64,000 bases of DNA from Allobosea sp035944375 (GCF_035944375.1 NZ_DASZBE010000044.1), one strand, 5' to 3'. Positions 47,575 through 58,048 are shown, numbered from the stretch's first letter. The notes: generated from the sequence alone by a model not told the origin. Numbers and translations are program-made.

Positions 47575-48182
47575 ACGACCGACCTCGCGGGCGGCGTTCG
47601 GCGCCGCGACCCGCGACATCGCCCGCCAGCCCGGTGATCGCCCTGAGGGCGCAATCACGGCAATGGCGCGCACTCGGCGACCTGCCGGCCCTGAGGGCCC
47701 GCGTCGCGCAAGCGATCGAGGCTGCGCTGGCGGTCGCGCCGGTCCAGCCGATGGCCGGCGCCGAACTCAGCCTGCTGCTCACCGATGATCGCCGCATCCG
47801 CATCGTCAACCGCGACTGGCGCGGCTTCGACAAGGCGACGAACGTGCTCTCCTTCCCGGCCGCGCCGGCGGACAAGATCGCGGCGAGCCCCGTCCTGGGC
47901 GACATCGTCATCGCCTTCGAAACCGTCGCCTCCGAAGCCGAGGCCGAGGGCAAGGCCCCCGCCGACCATTTCAGCCATCTGGTGATCCACGGCCTGCTGC
48001 ATCTGCTCGGCGAGGATCACGAGACCGACGCCGAGGCGCAACGCATGGAGGCGCTCGAAGTGGCGGCCCTGGCCCGGCTCGGCATCGCCGACCCCTATGC
48101 CGACGGCGACCTCATCGGCGCCTCCGAGGCCACAGCCTCGCCCGCGCCCGTTTCAACCCCGGACCGACCCCACCGATCATGA
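47571..48182 (+). CDS. ybeY: Endoribonuclease YbeY
   Basis: The 203-residue metal-dependent endoribonuclease has the zinc motif HGLLHLLGEDH (HxxxHxxxxxH), preceded by LTDDRRIRIVNRDWRGFDKATNVLSFP. It participates in 16S rRNA 3' maturation and 70S quality control. The N-terminus has a basic extension of about 25 residues compared with short homologues. It is coupled by 4-base overlaps to phoH and the CBS gene. Confidence 0.96.
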   Translation: MNDRPRGRRSAPRPATSPASPVIALRAQSRQWRALGDLPALRARVAQAIEAALAVAPVQPMAGAELSLLLTDDRRIRIVNRDWRGFDKATNVLSFPAAPADKIAASPVLGDIVIAFETVASEAEAEGKAPADHFSHLVIHGLLHLLGEDHETDAEAQRMEALEVAALARLGIADPYADGDLIGASEATASPAPVSTPDRPHRS

Positions 48183-49159
48183 GCGACGACAGTCGACAGA
48201 CCCATCCCGAAGCCGCCGGACGCGGCCTCTCCCATTGGCTCAGCCATTTCCTGGACAGGCTCGGCCTGCGTGGCGGCGGGACGATCCGCGAGGAGATCAC
48301 CGACGCCCTGGCCCAGGGCAGCGGCCAGCTCGCCGATCTCAGCGCGCAGGAGCGCGCCATGCTCTCGAACGTGCTGAGCCTGCGGGAGCGGCGTGTCGGC
48401 GACGTGATGATCCCCCGCGCCGACATCATCGCCGTGCCGGCGGACGCCACGCTGGACGAGGTCCTGGCCCGGTTCCGCACGGCGGGCCATTCGCGCCTGC
48501 CGGTCTTCGACGATTCCCTCGACGACCCCCGCGGCATGGTCCATATCCGCGACTTCCTCGAATTCATCGCCGGCCAGGCCAAGGCGGAGCCGACAGCGGG
48601 CCTGTCGGAGCCCGCCTTCCACGATCTCGCGGCGGTCGATCTGACGCGGACGCTGGCCGATACGAAGATCATGCGGCCCGTGCTCTATGTGCCGCCCTCC
48701 ATGCCGGCGGTGGATCTCCTGGTCCGCATGCAGGCGACGCGGACCCATATCGCGCTGGTGATCGACGAATATGGCGGCACGGACGGGCTCGTCACCATCG
48801 AGGACCTGATCGAGATCGTCGTCGGCGACATCGAGGACGAGCATGACCTCGAGGAGGCGCCGACGATCGCGCCCGACGGCGAAGGCCGCTTCACCGCCGA
48901 TGCGCGCGCCACCCTCGACGAGCTGCGGCAGGCGACCGGGATCGATCTGTCGGATGATCCCGTGGCGGAGGACGTCGACACGCTGGGCGGACTGATCGTC
49001 ACGCTGGCCGGTCATGTTCCCGCCCAAGGCGAGATCGTCGAGGGTCCGGGCGGGCTCAGCTTCGAAATCCTCGAGGCCGATCAGCGCCGGGTCAAGCGGC
49101 TGAGCATCGTCCAGCGAAGCTCTGGCGAAGACGGCGACAGAGCGGCGGAAACGGCCTGA
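48179..49159 (+). CDS. CBS-pair protein of the CorC/HlyC family
   Basis: The 326-residue protein lacks the membrane DUF21 domain and carries two CBS domains (about residues 70-200: VGDVMIPRADIIAVP, TLADTKIMRPVLYVPPSMPAVD), then a C-terminal CorC_HlyC transporter-associated domain (RATLDELRQATGIDL onward). This matches CorC/YbeX, linked to magnesium efflux and, by its conserved position with ybeZY, to ribosome function. It overlaps ybeY by 4 bases and lnt by one. Confidence 0.93.
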   Translation: MSDDSRQTHPEAAGRGLSHWLSHFLDRLGLRGGGTIREEITDALAQGSGQLADLSAQERAMLSNVLSLRERRVGDVMIPRADIIAVPADATLDEVLARFRTAGHSRLPVFDDSLDDPRGMVHIRDFLEFIAGQAKAEPTAGLSEPAFHDLAAVDLTRTLADTKIMRPVLYVPPSMPAVDLLVRMQATRTHIALVIDEYGGTDGLVTIEDLIEIVVGDIEDEHDLEEAPTIAPDGEGRFTADARATLDELRQATGIDLSDDPVAEDVDTLGGLIVTLAGHVPAQGEIVEGPGGLSFEILEADQRRVKRLSIVQRSSGEDGDRAAETA

Positions 49160-50754
49160 TGGGCTTCGCCAGCCTGGCCGACGGCGCCATTCTCGCCTGG
49201 GGATGGCGCCGGCGCGTGATCGCGCTCGCAGCCGGGGCGAGCGGCGCGCTCGCGCTGCCTCCGCTCGACCTCTGGCCCCTGATCGTCGTACCGATGACGG
49301 TCGCGGTCTGGCTGATCGACGGCGCCGTGGGCCCCGGCACGGCCTCCCGGTTCCGCGCGGCCGCTGCGGCCGGGTGGTGGTGGGGCTTCGGCTTCTTCCT
49401 GGCCGGGCTGTGGTGGCTGGGTGCCGCCTTTCTCGTCGAAGCCGACAAATTCGCCTGGGCGATGCCGCTCGGCGTGGTGGCGTTGCCGGCGCTCCTCGCC
49501 GTCTTCCCGGCGCTGGCCTTCGGCTGCGCGCGCCTGCTCTGGCCCGGCGGCACCGGCCGGATCCTGATGCTCGCCATCATGCTGTCCCTCAGCGAATGGC
49601 TGCGCGGGCACGTCCTGACCGGCTTTCCCTGGAACGTCTATGGCATGATGCTGGCCGGGCAGCCGCAGGTCGCCCAGATCGCCTCGGTGGTCGGCCTCTA
49701 CGGATTGACGCTGCTGGCCGTCGCGATCGGGGCCGCGCCCGCGACGCTGGGCACCGCCGAGCGCCCATGGGCGCGCTGGCAGGCGCCCGTCATGGCGGTC
49801 GTCGCTCTCGCCGGGCTGATCGGCTTCGGCCTGTGGCGCGTGCCGGCCGGGCCCGCACCGCTCGTCGCCGGCGTCAAGCTGCGCCTGATGCAGCCGAACC
49901 TGCCCCAGGACGCCAAGTTCAACGCCCGAAACGGCGAGACCATCCTCAACCATTATCTCGCCTTGAGCGACCGGGCGACCAGCCCGGCGACGCCCGGCGT
50001 CCAGGCGGTGACGCATCTGATCTGGCCGGAATCGGCCTTTCCCTTCCTGCTCGGGCGGACGCCCCAGGCGCTGTCGCGCATCGCGGCGCTGCTGCCGCCC
50101 GGCACGACGCTGATCACCGGCGCGGCCCGCGCCGGCGAGGTGCTGCCCGGCGAGAGCCGCCCGCCGATCTTCAACGCGATCCAGGTCGTCGACGACGAGG
50201 GCGCGATCGTCTCGAGCTATGACAAGGTGCATCTCGTGCCCTTCGGGGAGTATCTGCCGGCGGTGCTGGAACGGCTGATCCGGGGCGTCGGGCTGTCGGA
50301 ATTCGTCTCCGTGCCCGGTGGTTTCGCCGCGGGCACACGGCGGCTGCCGCTGGCGATCCGCGGGCTGCCTCCGGCCGCACCGCTGATCTGCTACGAGGTC
50401 GTGTTCCCGGCCGAGGTCGCGCCGCAGGGTCCCCGGGCCGGCTTCATGCTCAACCTGACCAATGACGGCTGGTTCGGCCGGACGAGCGGCCCCTACCAGC
50501 ATTTCGCCCAGGCGAGACTGCGCGCGATCGAGGAGGGGCTGCCCCTGGTGCGGGTCGCCAATACCGGCATTTCCGCCGTGACGGACGGCTATGGCCGGGT
50601 TCTCGGCAGCCTGCCTCTCGGTAGCGAAGGCGTCCTGGACACGGGCCTGCCGCGGGCCGGTCCCGCCACGCCCTACAGCCGGTTCGGCGACCTCATCTAT
50701 GCCGCAATGCTCGCAGGATTCTTGCTTCTGTCCCGCGGACGGCGCCGTCACTAA
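49159..50754 (+). CDS. lnt: Apolipoprotein N-acyltransferase
   Basis: The 531-residue inner-membrane enzyme has about six N-terminal helices and a periplasmic nitrilase domain with the catalytic triad: Glu in WPESAFPFL, Lys in YDKVHLVPFGEYLP and Cys in LICYEVVFP. It adds the third acyl chain to lipoproteins. It is the last gene of the phoH-ybeY-corC-lnt operon (TGATG overlap) and is followed by a 122-base gap. Confidence 0.97.
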   Translation: MGFASLADGAILAWGWRRRVIALAAGASGALALPPLDLWPLIVVPMTVAVWLIDGAVGPGTASRFRAAAAAGWWWGFGFFLAGLWWLGAAFLVEADKFAWAMPLGVVALPALLAVFPALAFGCARLLWPGGTGRILMLAIMLSLSEWLRGHVLTGFPWNVYGMMLAGQPQVAQIASVVGLYGLTLLAVAIGAAPATLGTAERPWARWQAPVMAVVALAGLIGFGLWRVPAGPAPLVAGVKLRLMQPNLPQDAKFNARNGETILNHYLALSDRATSPATPGVQAVTHLIWPESAFPFLLGRTPQALSRIAALLPPGTTLITGAARAGEVLPGESRPPIFNAIQVVDDEGAIVSSYDKVHLVPFGEYLPAVLERLIRGVGLSEFVSVPGGFAAGTRRLPLAIRGLPPAAPLICYEVVFPAEVAPQGPRAGFMLNLTNDGWFGRTSGPYQHFAQARLRAIEEGLPLVRVANTGISAVTDGYGRVLGSLPLGSEGVLDTGLPRAGPATPYSRFGDLIYAAMLAGFLLLSRGRRRH

Positions 50755-50876
50755 TCCCATTTGGAACTTGTAAACCGACCGGGTAAGGTCCCTGCCTTCG
50801 CCGCCTCCAACCAATTGACTGTGCCGGCTCACCCGATCATGCATCGCAGCCGGCGCCCCTAGCCAAGGCCAAGACC

Positions 50877-51290
50877 ATGTTGAAGAAAGTCCCCAACCCG
50901 ATCGACCGTCATGTCGGCAGTCGTGTCCGCATGCAGCGGATGCTGGCCGGCGTGAGCCAGGAAAAGCTCGGTGACGCCTTGGGGCTGACGTTCCAGCAGG
51001 TCCAGAAATACGAGAAGGGCTCGAACCGGATCAGCGCGAGCCGGCTGCAGCAGATCGCCAAGATGCTCGACGTGCCCGTCTCCTTCTTCTTCGAAGGCGC
51101 ACCCACGGGCGACATGCCGACCGGTGGCTTTTCCGACTCCGCCGCCAATGCCTATGTCTCGGATTTCATGTCCAGCAGCGAGGGCGTGCAGCTGACCAAG
51201 GCCTTCGTCCGCATCAAGAACGCCAAGGTTCGGCGCCGGATCATCGACCTCGTCGAAACACTGGCGGAGGAAGACGGCGCAAACGGCTGA
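50877..51290 (+). CDS. XRE-family helix-turn-helix regulator
   Basis: The 137-residue protein has a Cro/C1-type HTH (IDRHVGSRVRMQRMLAGVSQ, then LGLTFQQVQKYEKGSNRISASRLQQIAKML, residues 9-65) and a C-terminal helical segment that may dimerise. It resembles a family I recall as conserved upstream of metK in Hyphomicrobiales, but targets are not known from sequence. TTGACT at about 50816 may be its -35, with a poor -10. Confidence 0.88.
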   Translation: MLKKVPNPIDRHVGSRVRMQRMLAGVSQEKLGDALGLTFQQVQKYEKGSNRISASRLQQIAKMLDVPVSFFFEGAPTGDMPTGGFSDSAANAYVSDFMSSSEGVQLTKAFVRIKNAKVRRRIIDLVETLAEEDGANG

Positions 51291-51452
51291 TTTCGCCCCC
51301 CGCGCGTTCTGCTTGCCGAACGAGGCTCCCGATAAACGGATTGCCGTGCTTGACGGCGAACGCGTCCACTGCAAAGAGGATGCCGCTTTTTCGTCGATCG
51401 GCCCCGTCTGCGTGCCGGTCTCCGTCCACCGCTGACCAAGGGCTGTCCGACC

Positions 51453-52658
<1,206 letters not shown>

Positions 52659-52684
52659 GCGCAGGCTTCAGACTGACATCGATG

Positions 52685-52716
52685 AAGGCCGGGCTCAGTC
52701 CCGGCCTTTTTCTTTT
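52685..52716 (+). terminator. Rho-independent terminator of metK
   Basis: AAGGCCGGG, a 6-base loop and CCCGGCCTT form a 9-bp stem running into TTTTTCTTTT, 27 bases after the metK stop codon. Confidence 0.93.
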
Positions 52717-52740
52717 GCTGGATTGCGCTAGAAGCGCACC

Positions 52741-52849
52741 GTCATCCTGGCCGTAGCGAAGCGGAGCACCGGGATCCATCATAGGGCAGCATGGGCGCCC
52801 TATGATGGATTCCGGATCTGCGCGGCTTCGCCGCTTGTCCGGGATGCCT
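52741..52849. repeat. Palindromic intergenic repeat between metK and trmB
   Basis: ATCCATCATAGGGC (52774-52787) and its exact complement (52797-52810) form a 14-bp stem with a 9-base loop, flanked by further imperfect complementarity (GTCATCCTGG start, CCGGGATGCC end). It resembles, in its GTCATYCYGG start and its GGATNCCGG core, the element between aapJ and aapQ. Confidence 0.7.
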
Positions 52850-52880
52850 CGTTTTCCTGAGACATTCTCAAAGACCGCTC

Positions 52881-53573
52881 ATGACACATGACCACGATCC
52901 CGGCCGCTCCTTCTTCGGGCGGCGCAAGGGCAAGGCGCTGCGCGACGGCCAGAACAGCCTGATGGAGACGGTGCTGCCGCGGCTGCGCCTGCCCGAGAGC
53001 GAGATCGTCGATCTGCATGCGCTGTTCCCCCAGCCCGTCGAGGCGGTTCGGCTCGAGATCGGCTTCGGCGGCGGCGAGCACCTGCTCCACCGCATGCGAG
53101 AGAGCCCGCAGATCGGCTTCATCGGCGTCGAGCCCTTCATCAACGGCATGGCGAAGTTTCTCGCCGTGATCGAACGAGAGGGCCTGACCAATATCCGGAT
53201 CTGGGACGGCGACGCAGCGCTGATGCTGCCGCGGCTTCCTGCCGGCTCCCTCGACGCGATCGACCTGCTCTATCCCGATCCCTGGCCGAAGCGGCGCCAG
53301 CGCAAGCGCCGCTTCGTCTCGGACCGCACGCTGGGGCTGTTCGCGCGGACGCTGCGTCCGGGCGGGCGTTTCCGCTTCGCCAGCGACATCGACGACTATG
53401 TCGGCTGGACGCTGGCGCGGCTGGCGCGCTCGCCGGATTTCGACTGGACCGATGCCAGGGCCGACGACTGGCGCCAGCCCTATCCGGGCTGGATCCGGAC
53501 CCGCTACGAGGCCAAGGCCGTGGCGGCGGGCCGGGTGCCGAGCTATCTCACGGCTGTGCGTCGCGCATCCTGA
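52881..53573 (+). CDS. trmB: tRNA (guanine-N7)-methyltransferase
   Basis: The 230-residue SAM-dependent enzyme makes m7G46 in tRNA. It has the N-terminal FFGRRKGKALRDGQ, the SAM-binding LEIGFGGGEHLL, GVEPFINGMA, and the TrmB signature LLYPDPWPKRRQRKRRFV. It follows metK after the repeat element. The last 26 bases overlap the convergent DUF2336 gene. Confidence 0.96.
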   Translation: MTHDHDPGRSFFGRRKGKALRDGQNSLMETVLPRLRLPESEIVDLHALFPQPVEAVRLEIGFGGGEHLLHRMRESPQIGFIGVEPFINGMAKFLAVIEREGLTNIRIWDGDAALMLPRLPAGSLDAIDLLYPDPWPKRRQRKRRFVSDRTLGLFARTLRPGGRFRFASDIDDYVGWTLARLARSPDFDWTDARADDWRQPYPGWIRTRYEAKAVAAGRVPSYLTAVRRAS

Positions 53574-54636
53574 GGAAGCCGAGCACGCGCTGCGCGGTCT
53601 CCTTGGGGATGGTACGGAAATGCTGCCGGGCCCGCTCCACCGCGGCGTCCGATTTGCCGAAATCCTTGCGCAGCCCGATGAGGGCCGCAACCGTCTCCCA
53701 GGACCAGCCGAGGCCCCGGGCCAGGAGCAGGACGGCGTCGCGATCTGCCCCAAGGACGGCCTGTTCGGCCGCGGGCAGGCCGAGTTCGGCCAGCACCGCC
53801 ACCGCGCAGACGGCATGCTCGCCCGCGCCCGACCGGGCGAAGCGGACCACGGTCTGCTCGTCCAGTTCGCCGGCCTCCTTCAGCCGGTTGATCTCGGCCA
53901 GGGCCTCGTTGATCGTCTCCAGATTGCCGTCGATCTGAACCTCGGCCGCCACGGCCCGGGCACCGCGCTCGACCGCGCCGTCCACGACATCCGCCAGTTC
54001 CGGATCGAGACCGATGCCGAGGCGGCGCCGGGCCGAGCTCTTTGCAGCCGCCATGAGCTGCGCCGCCAGTTCGGCCGGGAGGTCGCGCCGCTCGCCGAGC
54101 GCCTCATGGAGCGCATCGTCCTGGTTCGCGCGCATGACCAGCACGCCCATCCCATGATGCGAGAAGCGCGCGCCGTGGTTGGCCGCGATCGCATGGGTCA
54201 CCAGCCGCCCGCCGCGCAGGATCAGGAAATCGGTCACCGGCTCGCCGAGATCCTCGCGCTCGGTGATGGCGAGCATGTGATCGCGCCCCTTCGCCGCGGA
54301 GATCGCGACGAGATCCTGATCCGTCAGGCGCTTGGACAACACCAGGACGGGTCGGGCGACGGCGATCTCGTCCAGCGCGAGCTGGCGGACCACACCGGCC
54401 GGCGCGTTGGGCACCGGAGCCAGCCGCTCCGAAAGCTCGATCCGCGCCCTGAGCTCGATCGCCCGCGAGAGCCGGCCGATCACGACGTCGAAGATGCCGA
54501 CCTGGTCGTCGTCCATCACCGCGGCGGTGCTCAGGAAGAGATCGGTCAGGCGCGACAGAATCTGCGTGCGCTCGTCGGCGGAGCCGCGCACCATCGTCGT
54601 CTCGAGATCGCGCAACAGCGAACTGACAGAACTCAT
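53548..54636 (-). CDS. DUF2336 domain protein
   Basis: The 362-residue, largely helical cytoplasmic protein matches the DUF2336 family of alphaproteobacteria: SSLLRDLETTMVRGSADERTQIL at the N-terminus, LALDEIAVARPVLVLSKRLTDQDLVAI, and MLAITEREDLGEPVTDFLI in the middle. Function is unknown; a scaffold or signalling role has been suggested for the family. The start at 54636 follows GGATCGGG; 54651 is possible. Its end overlaps trmB. Confidence 0.85.
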   Translation of the reverse strand: MSSVSSLLRDLETTMVRGSADERTQILSRLTDLFLSTAAVMDDDQVGIFDVVIGRLSRAIELRARIELSERLAPVPNAPAGVVRQLALDEIAVARPVLVLSKRLTDQDLVAISAAKGRDHMLAITEREDLGEPVTDFLILRGGRLVTHAIAANHGARFSHHGMGVLVMRANQDDALHEALGERRDLPAELAAQLMAAAKSSARRRLGIGLDPELADVVDGAVERGARAVAAEVQIDGNLETINEALAEINRLKEAGELDEQTVVRFARSGAGEHAVCAVAVLAELGLPAAEQAVLGADRDAVLLLARGLGWSWETVAALIGLRKDFGKSDAAVERARQHFRTIPKETAQRVLGFLRMRDAQP

Positions 54637-54749
54637 ACCCGATCCCCGCACAAAGCGTCGCGGGTCACCATGGCGCAGAAGGATGACCAGCCGGTTAGCG
54701 CGATCCGCGACAGTCCGGCGGACCTCGGGATGGCTCGCGGGAAGAACCC

Positions 54750-54778
54750 TTGCCAGCCGGGCCGATGCGGACTAAATA
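54750..54778 (+). promoter_or_regulatory. Candidate promoter upstream of rimP
   Basis: TTGCCA, 17 bases, then TAAATA form a sigma-70-like promoter with a transcription start near 54785. It points to rimP, but a terminator lies only about 35 bases beyond the start. Confidence 0.45.
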
Positions 54779-54818
54779 ACGCGCAACAGCTCTGGTTCCG
54801 GTGTAAGCCGATGATCAA

Positions 54819-54846
54819 GAGCGGGCCGGAAGGCCCGCTCTTTTTT
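54819..54846 (+). terminator. Strong terminator in the rimP leader
   Basis: GAGCGGGCC, GGAA loop and GGCCCGCTC form a perfect 9-bp stem followed by six Ts, with no coding gene just upstream on this strand. It ends a roughly 60-nt transcript from the promoter at 54750, as a leader attenuator or a small RNA. The rest of the 339-base gap to rimP shows no gene. Confidence 0.85.
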
Positions 54847-54975
54847 GTTGGCCGCAGCCCTGCCGGGGCCGGAGCATGACAGCGCGGGCCGAGCGGGCCG
54901 ATCCGGCACCACGCGATCATGCACCATCCTTCGATCGCGGCCGGCTTCACCGGCCGAAGGCAAGGCAGCCAGGGC

Positions 54976-55662
54976 ATGAACGAGCCGACAGCCACGCAAC
55001 AGGACAGCGACCGCCGCCTCGTCGTCGAAAGCGGCGTCGCGGCGCGCGTCGCCGCGATCATCGAGCCGGCGATCGTCGATCTCGGCTACCGGCTGGTGCG
55101 CGTGCGCGTCACCGGCCAGAACGGCTGCACCGTGCAGATCATGGCCGAGCGGCCCGACGGCACGATGAATGTGGAAGGGTGCGAGGAGGTCAGCCAGGCG
55201 GTGTCGCCGGCGCTCGACGTCGACGACCCGATCCAGGTGCCCTATCATCTCGAGGTGTCCTCGCCGGGAATCGATCGGCCGCTGGTCCGGGCGGGCGATT
55301 TCGCGCGCTGGGCCGGGCATCTCGCCAAGATCGAGACCGAGACGCCCGTCCATGGCCGCAAGCGCTTCCGCGGCATCCTGCGCGGCGTCGAGGGCGAGAA
55401 CGCCCTGCTCGCGCGCGACGACGCCAAATCCGAGGAAGAGCGCGACGTCGCGATCCCGATGACGCTGGTCAGCGATGCCCGCCTGGTGCTGACCGATGCG
55501 CTGGTCACGGAATCGCTGCGCCGCGGCAAGGCCGGGCTGCCGCCCGAGATGCCGACCGCCGACGAGATCGCCGCACCGCCCAAGGGCCGGAAGAAATCGC
55601 TGGGGCCGCGCCCCGACAAGACACGCGGACAGACTCCGCCAGACACAACCGAAGAGGAGTGA
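54976..55662 (+). CDS. rimP: Ribosome maturation factor RimP
   Basis: The 228-residue protein has the RimP N-terminal domain (IIEPAIVDLGYRLVRVRV, VEGCEEVSQAVSPALDV, YHLEVSSPGIDRPLVRAGDF) and an SH3-like C-terminal domain, then a charged tail of about 50 residues rich in Lys, Arg, Pro and acids, longer than the E. coli protein. It assists 30S maturation. It heads the nusA-infB operon, 5 bases before nusA. Confidence 0.93.
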   Translation: MNEPTATQQDSDRRLVVESGVAARVAAIIEPAIVDLGYRLVRVRVTGQNGCTVQIMAERPDGTMNVEGCEEVSQAVSPALDVDDPIQVPYHLEVSSPGIDRPLVRAGDFARWAGHLAKIETETPVHGRKRFRGILRGVEGENALLARDDAKSEEERDVAIPMTLVSDARLVLTDALVTESLRRGKAGLPPEMPTADEIAAPPKGRKKSLGPRPDKTRGQTPPDTTEEE

Positions 55663-55667
55663 GCGCC

Positions 55668-57260
55668 ATGGTGGTCGCAGCCAACAGACTCGAATGGCTT
55701 CAGATCGCGGACGCCGTCGCCCGCGAGAAATCCATCGACCGGCAGATCGTGCTGGATGCGATGGAGGACGCCATCGCCCGTGCCGCCCGCTCGCGCTACG
55801 GCGCCGAGACCGACGTGCATGCCGAGATCAGCACCAAGACCGGCGAACTGCGTCTGGCGCGCCATCTCCAGGTCGTCGACAGCGTCGAGAACCCCGCCGT
55901 CGAGATCACGGTCGACGAGGCCAAGCGCCACAACCCGGCCGCCCAGGTCGGCGACGTGATCGCCGATCCGCTGCCGCCCTTCGATTTCGGCCGCATCGCC
56001 GCCCAGGCCGCCAAGCAGGTCATCGTGCAGAAGGTGCGCGAGGCCGAGCGCGACCGGCAGTACGACGAGTACAAGGATCGCATCGGCGAGATCGTCAACG
56101 GCGCCGTCAAGCGCGTCGAATACGGCAACGTCTTCGTCGATCTCGGCCGCGGCGAGGCGATCATTCGCCGCGACGAGATGATCCCGCGCGAGACCTTCAA
56201 GGTCGGCGACCGCGCCCGCGCCTATGTCTACGACGTGCGCCGCGAGCCGCGCGGCCCGCAGATCTTCCTCTCCCGCACCCATCCGCAGTTCATGGCCAAG
56301 CTCTTCGGCCAGGAAGTGCCGGAAATCTATGACGGGATCGTCGAGGTGAAGGCGGTTGCCCGCGATCCGGGCTCGCGCGCCAAGATCGCCGTCATCTCCC
56401 GCGATTCCTCGATCGACCCCGTCGGCGCCTGCGTCGGCATGCGCGGCTCGCGTGTCCAGGCCGTGGTCGGCGAGCTGCAGGGCGAGAAGATCGACATCAT
56501 TCCGTGGTCGCCCGATATCGCGACCTTCGTCGTCAACGCCCTGCAGCCGGCGGAAGTCGCCAAGGTCGTGCTCGACGAGGAGGCCGACAAGATCGAGGTC
56601 GTCGTCCCCGACGAGCAGCTCTCGCTCGCGATCGGCCGCCGCGGCCAGAACGTGCGCCTGGCCTCGCAGCTCACCGGCTGGGACATCGACATCCTGACCG
56701 AGGCCGAGGAGTCCGAGCGGCGCCAGAAGGAATTCGTCAGCCGCACCGACATCTTCATGAACGCGCTGAACGTCGACGAGACGGTCGGCCAGCTGCTCGC
56801 CTCGGAAGGCTTCCGCAGCGTCGAGGAGGTCGCCTATGTCGATCTCGCCGAACTGGCCTCGATCGAGGGCTTCGACGAGGAGACCGGTGCGGAGATCCAG
56901 TCCCGCGCGCAGGATTATCTCGCCGCGGTCGAGGCCGAATTCGACGAGAAGCGCCGCGCGCTGGGCGTCGAGGACGGACTGCGCGAGGTTCCCGGCATCA
57001 CCACCGCGATGATGGTGGCGCTGGGCGAGAACGACGTGAAGAACGTCGAGGACCTCGCCGGCTGCGCCACCGACGATCTCGTCGGCTGGACCGAGCGCAA
57101 GGATGGCGAGACCACCCGTCATTCCGGTTATCTCGACGGTTTCGACCTGTCGCGGCAGGACGCCGAGGCGATCGTCATGGCCGCCCGTGTCCAGGCAGGC
57201 TGGGTCGAGGCGCCCGCTGACGACGCAGAACCGGCCGCCGAGGAGACGGCCGAGGCCTGA
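55668..57260 (+). CDS. nusA: Transcription termination/antitermination factor NusA
   Basis: The 530-residue RNA polymerase-binding protein has the N-terminal domain (ANRLEWLQIADAVAREKSIDR), an S1 domain (about 135-200, GAVKRVEYGNVFVDLGRGEAI), two KH domains (about 225-370, VGACVGMRGSRVQAV and LAIGRRGQNVRLASQLTGWDIDI), and a C-terminal region with helix-hairpin-helix repeats typical of the alphaproteobacterial form. GAGGAG precedes the ATG. It controls pausing and termination and may autoregulate this operon. Confidence 0.97.
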   Translation: MVVAANRLEWLQIADAVAREKSIDRQIVLDAMEDAIARAARSRYGAETDVHAEISTKTGELRLARHLQVVDSVENPAVEITVDEAKRHNPAAQVGDVIADPLPPFDFGRIAAQAAKQVIVQKVREAERDRQYDEYKDRIGEIVNGAVKRVEYGNVFVDLGRGEAIIRRDEMIPRETFKVGDRARAYVYDVRREPRGPQIFLSRTHPQFMAKLFGQEVPEIYDGIVEVKAVARDPGSRAKIAVISRDSSIDPVGACVGMRGSRVQAVVGELQGEKIDIIPWSPDIATFVVNALQPAEVAKVVLDEEADKIEVVVPDEQLSLAIGRRGQNVRLASQLTGWDIDILTEAEESERRQKEFVSRTDIFMNALNVDETVGQLLASEGFRSVEEVAYVDLAELASIEGFDEETGAEIQSRAQDYLAAVEAEFDEKRRALGVEDGLREVPGITTAMMVALGENDVKNVEDLAGCATDDLVGWTERKDGETTRHSGYLDGFDLSRQDAEAIVMAARVQAGWVEAPADDAEPAAEETAEA

Positions 57261-57274
57261 GCCCGGAGCCCGCG

Positions 57275-58048
57275 ATGAAACCGGCCGCGGCGCGCGGCGC
57301 GCGCGAGACGTCTCAGGCCCGCAGGGACGGGCCGGAGCGGAGCTGTGTCGTCACGCGGACGGTCAAGTCCCCCGACGACCTGATCCGCTTCGTCGTCGGG
57401 CCGGACGGCATGCTGGTGCCGGATCTGCGGCGCAAGCTGCCCGGCCGCGGCGTCTGGGCCAGCCTCAGCGTCGCGACCGTGGCCGAGGCCGTGAAGCGGC
57501 GGGCTTTCGAGCGCTCTTTGAAGACGAAGGTCGTCGTCCCGCCCGATTTGGGTGAGATGATCGACGCCTTGATGTTGAAGGATGCGCAGCAGGCGCTGGC
57601 GATGGCGAACAAGGCGGGGCTGGTGCAGGCCGGCTTCGCCAAGGTCGAGGCGGTGATCGGTTCCGGCCGCTGTGCCGCCGTGATCGAGGCCAGCGACGGC
57701 GCCGAGGATGGCCGCCGCAAGATCGCGCAGGCGATGCGGCGGGCCGAAATCGCACGGGAAGAGGCCCGCCTGAAGCCACGGAAGGTGCCCGTCGTGGCAA
57801 TTTTCGCGGCAGCGGATTTGGAATTGGCGTTGGGGCGCGCACATGTGATACATGCGGCCCTTGCTCCGGGACCAGCGGCCGAGGGTTTCCTCTCCCGCTG
57901 GCGTCGGCTCGTTCGCTATCGGACGAACGACGCCGGTGCAACCGCCCCGGAGGAGCCGAACGGCTCCGACCCCGCAGGTGACGATTCCGTAGACCATCGA
58001 ACGACCGAACCGGCTGGACCGAACGCGGCAGGACCGAGCACAGAATGA
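57275..58048 (+). CDS. YlxR (DUF448) RNA-binding protein with L7Ae-like domain
   Basis: The 257-residue protein has an N-terminal YlxR domain (about 20-90: RSCVVTRTVKSPDDLIRFVVG, LPGRGVWASLSVATVAEAVKR), an L7Ae-like alpha/beta domain (about 90-200: DLGEMIDALMLKDAQQALAMANKAGLV), and an acidic low-complexity C-terminus. In homologues it lies between nusA and infB and binds RNA or RNase P. Its stop overlaps the infB ATG by 4 bases. Confidence 0.93.
   Translation: MKPAAARGARETSQARRDGPERSCVVTRTVKSPDDLIRFVVGPDGMLVPDLRRKLPGRGVWASLSVATVAEAVKRRAFERSLKTKVVVPPDLGEMIDALMLKDAQQALAMANKAGLVQAGFAKVEAVIGSGRCAAVIEASDGAEDGRRKIAQAMRRAEIAREEARLKPRKVPVVAIFAAADLELALGRAHVIHAALAPGPAAEGFLSRWRRLVRYRTNDAGATAPEEPNGSDPAGDDSVDHRTTEPAGPNAAGPSTE

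Noticed and set aside
51291..51452. SAM riboswitch in the metK leader
   Set aside because: A GATTGC and a small hairpin are present, but I could not build the conserved pseudoknot of SAM-II or the SAM/SAH element, so it is not called.
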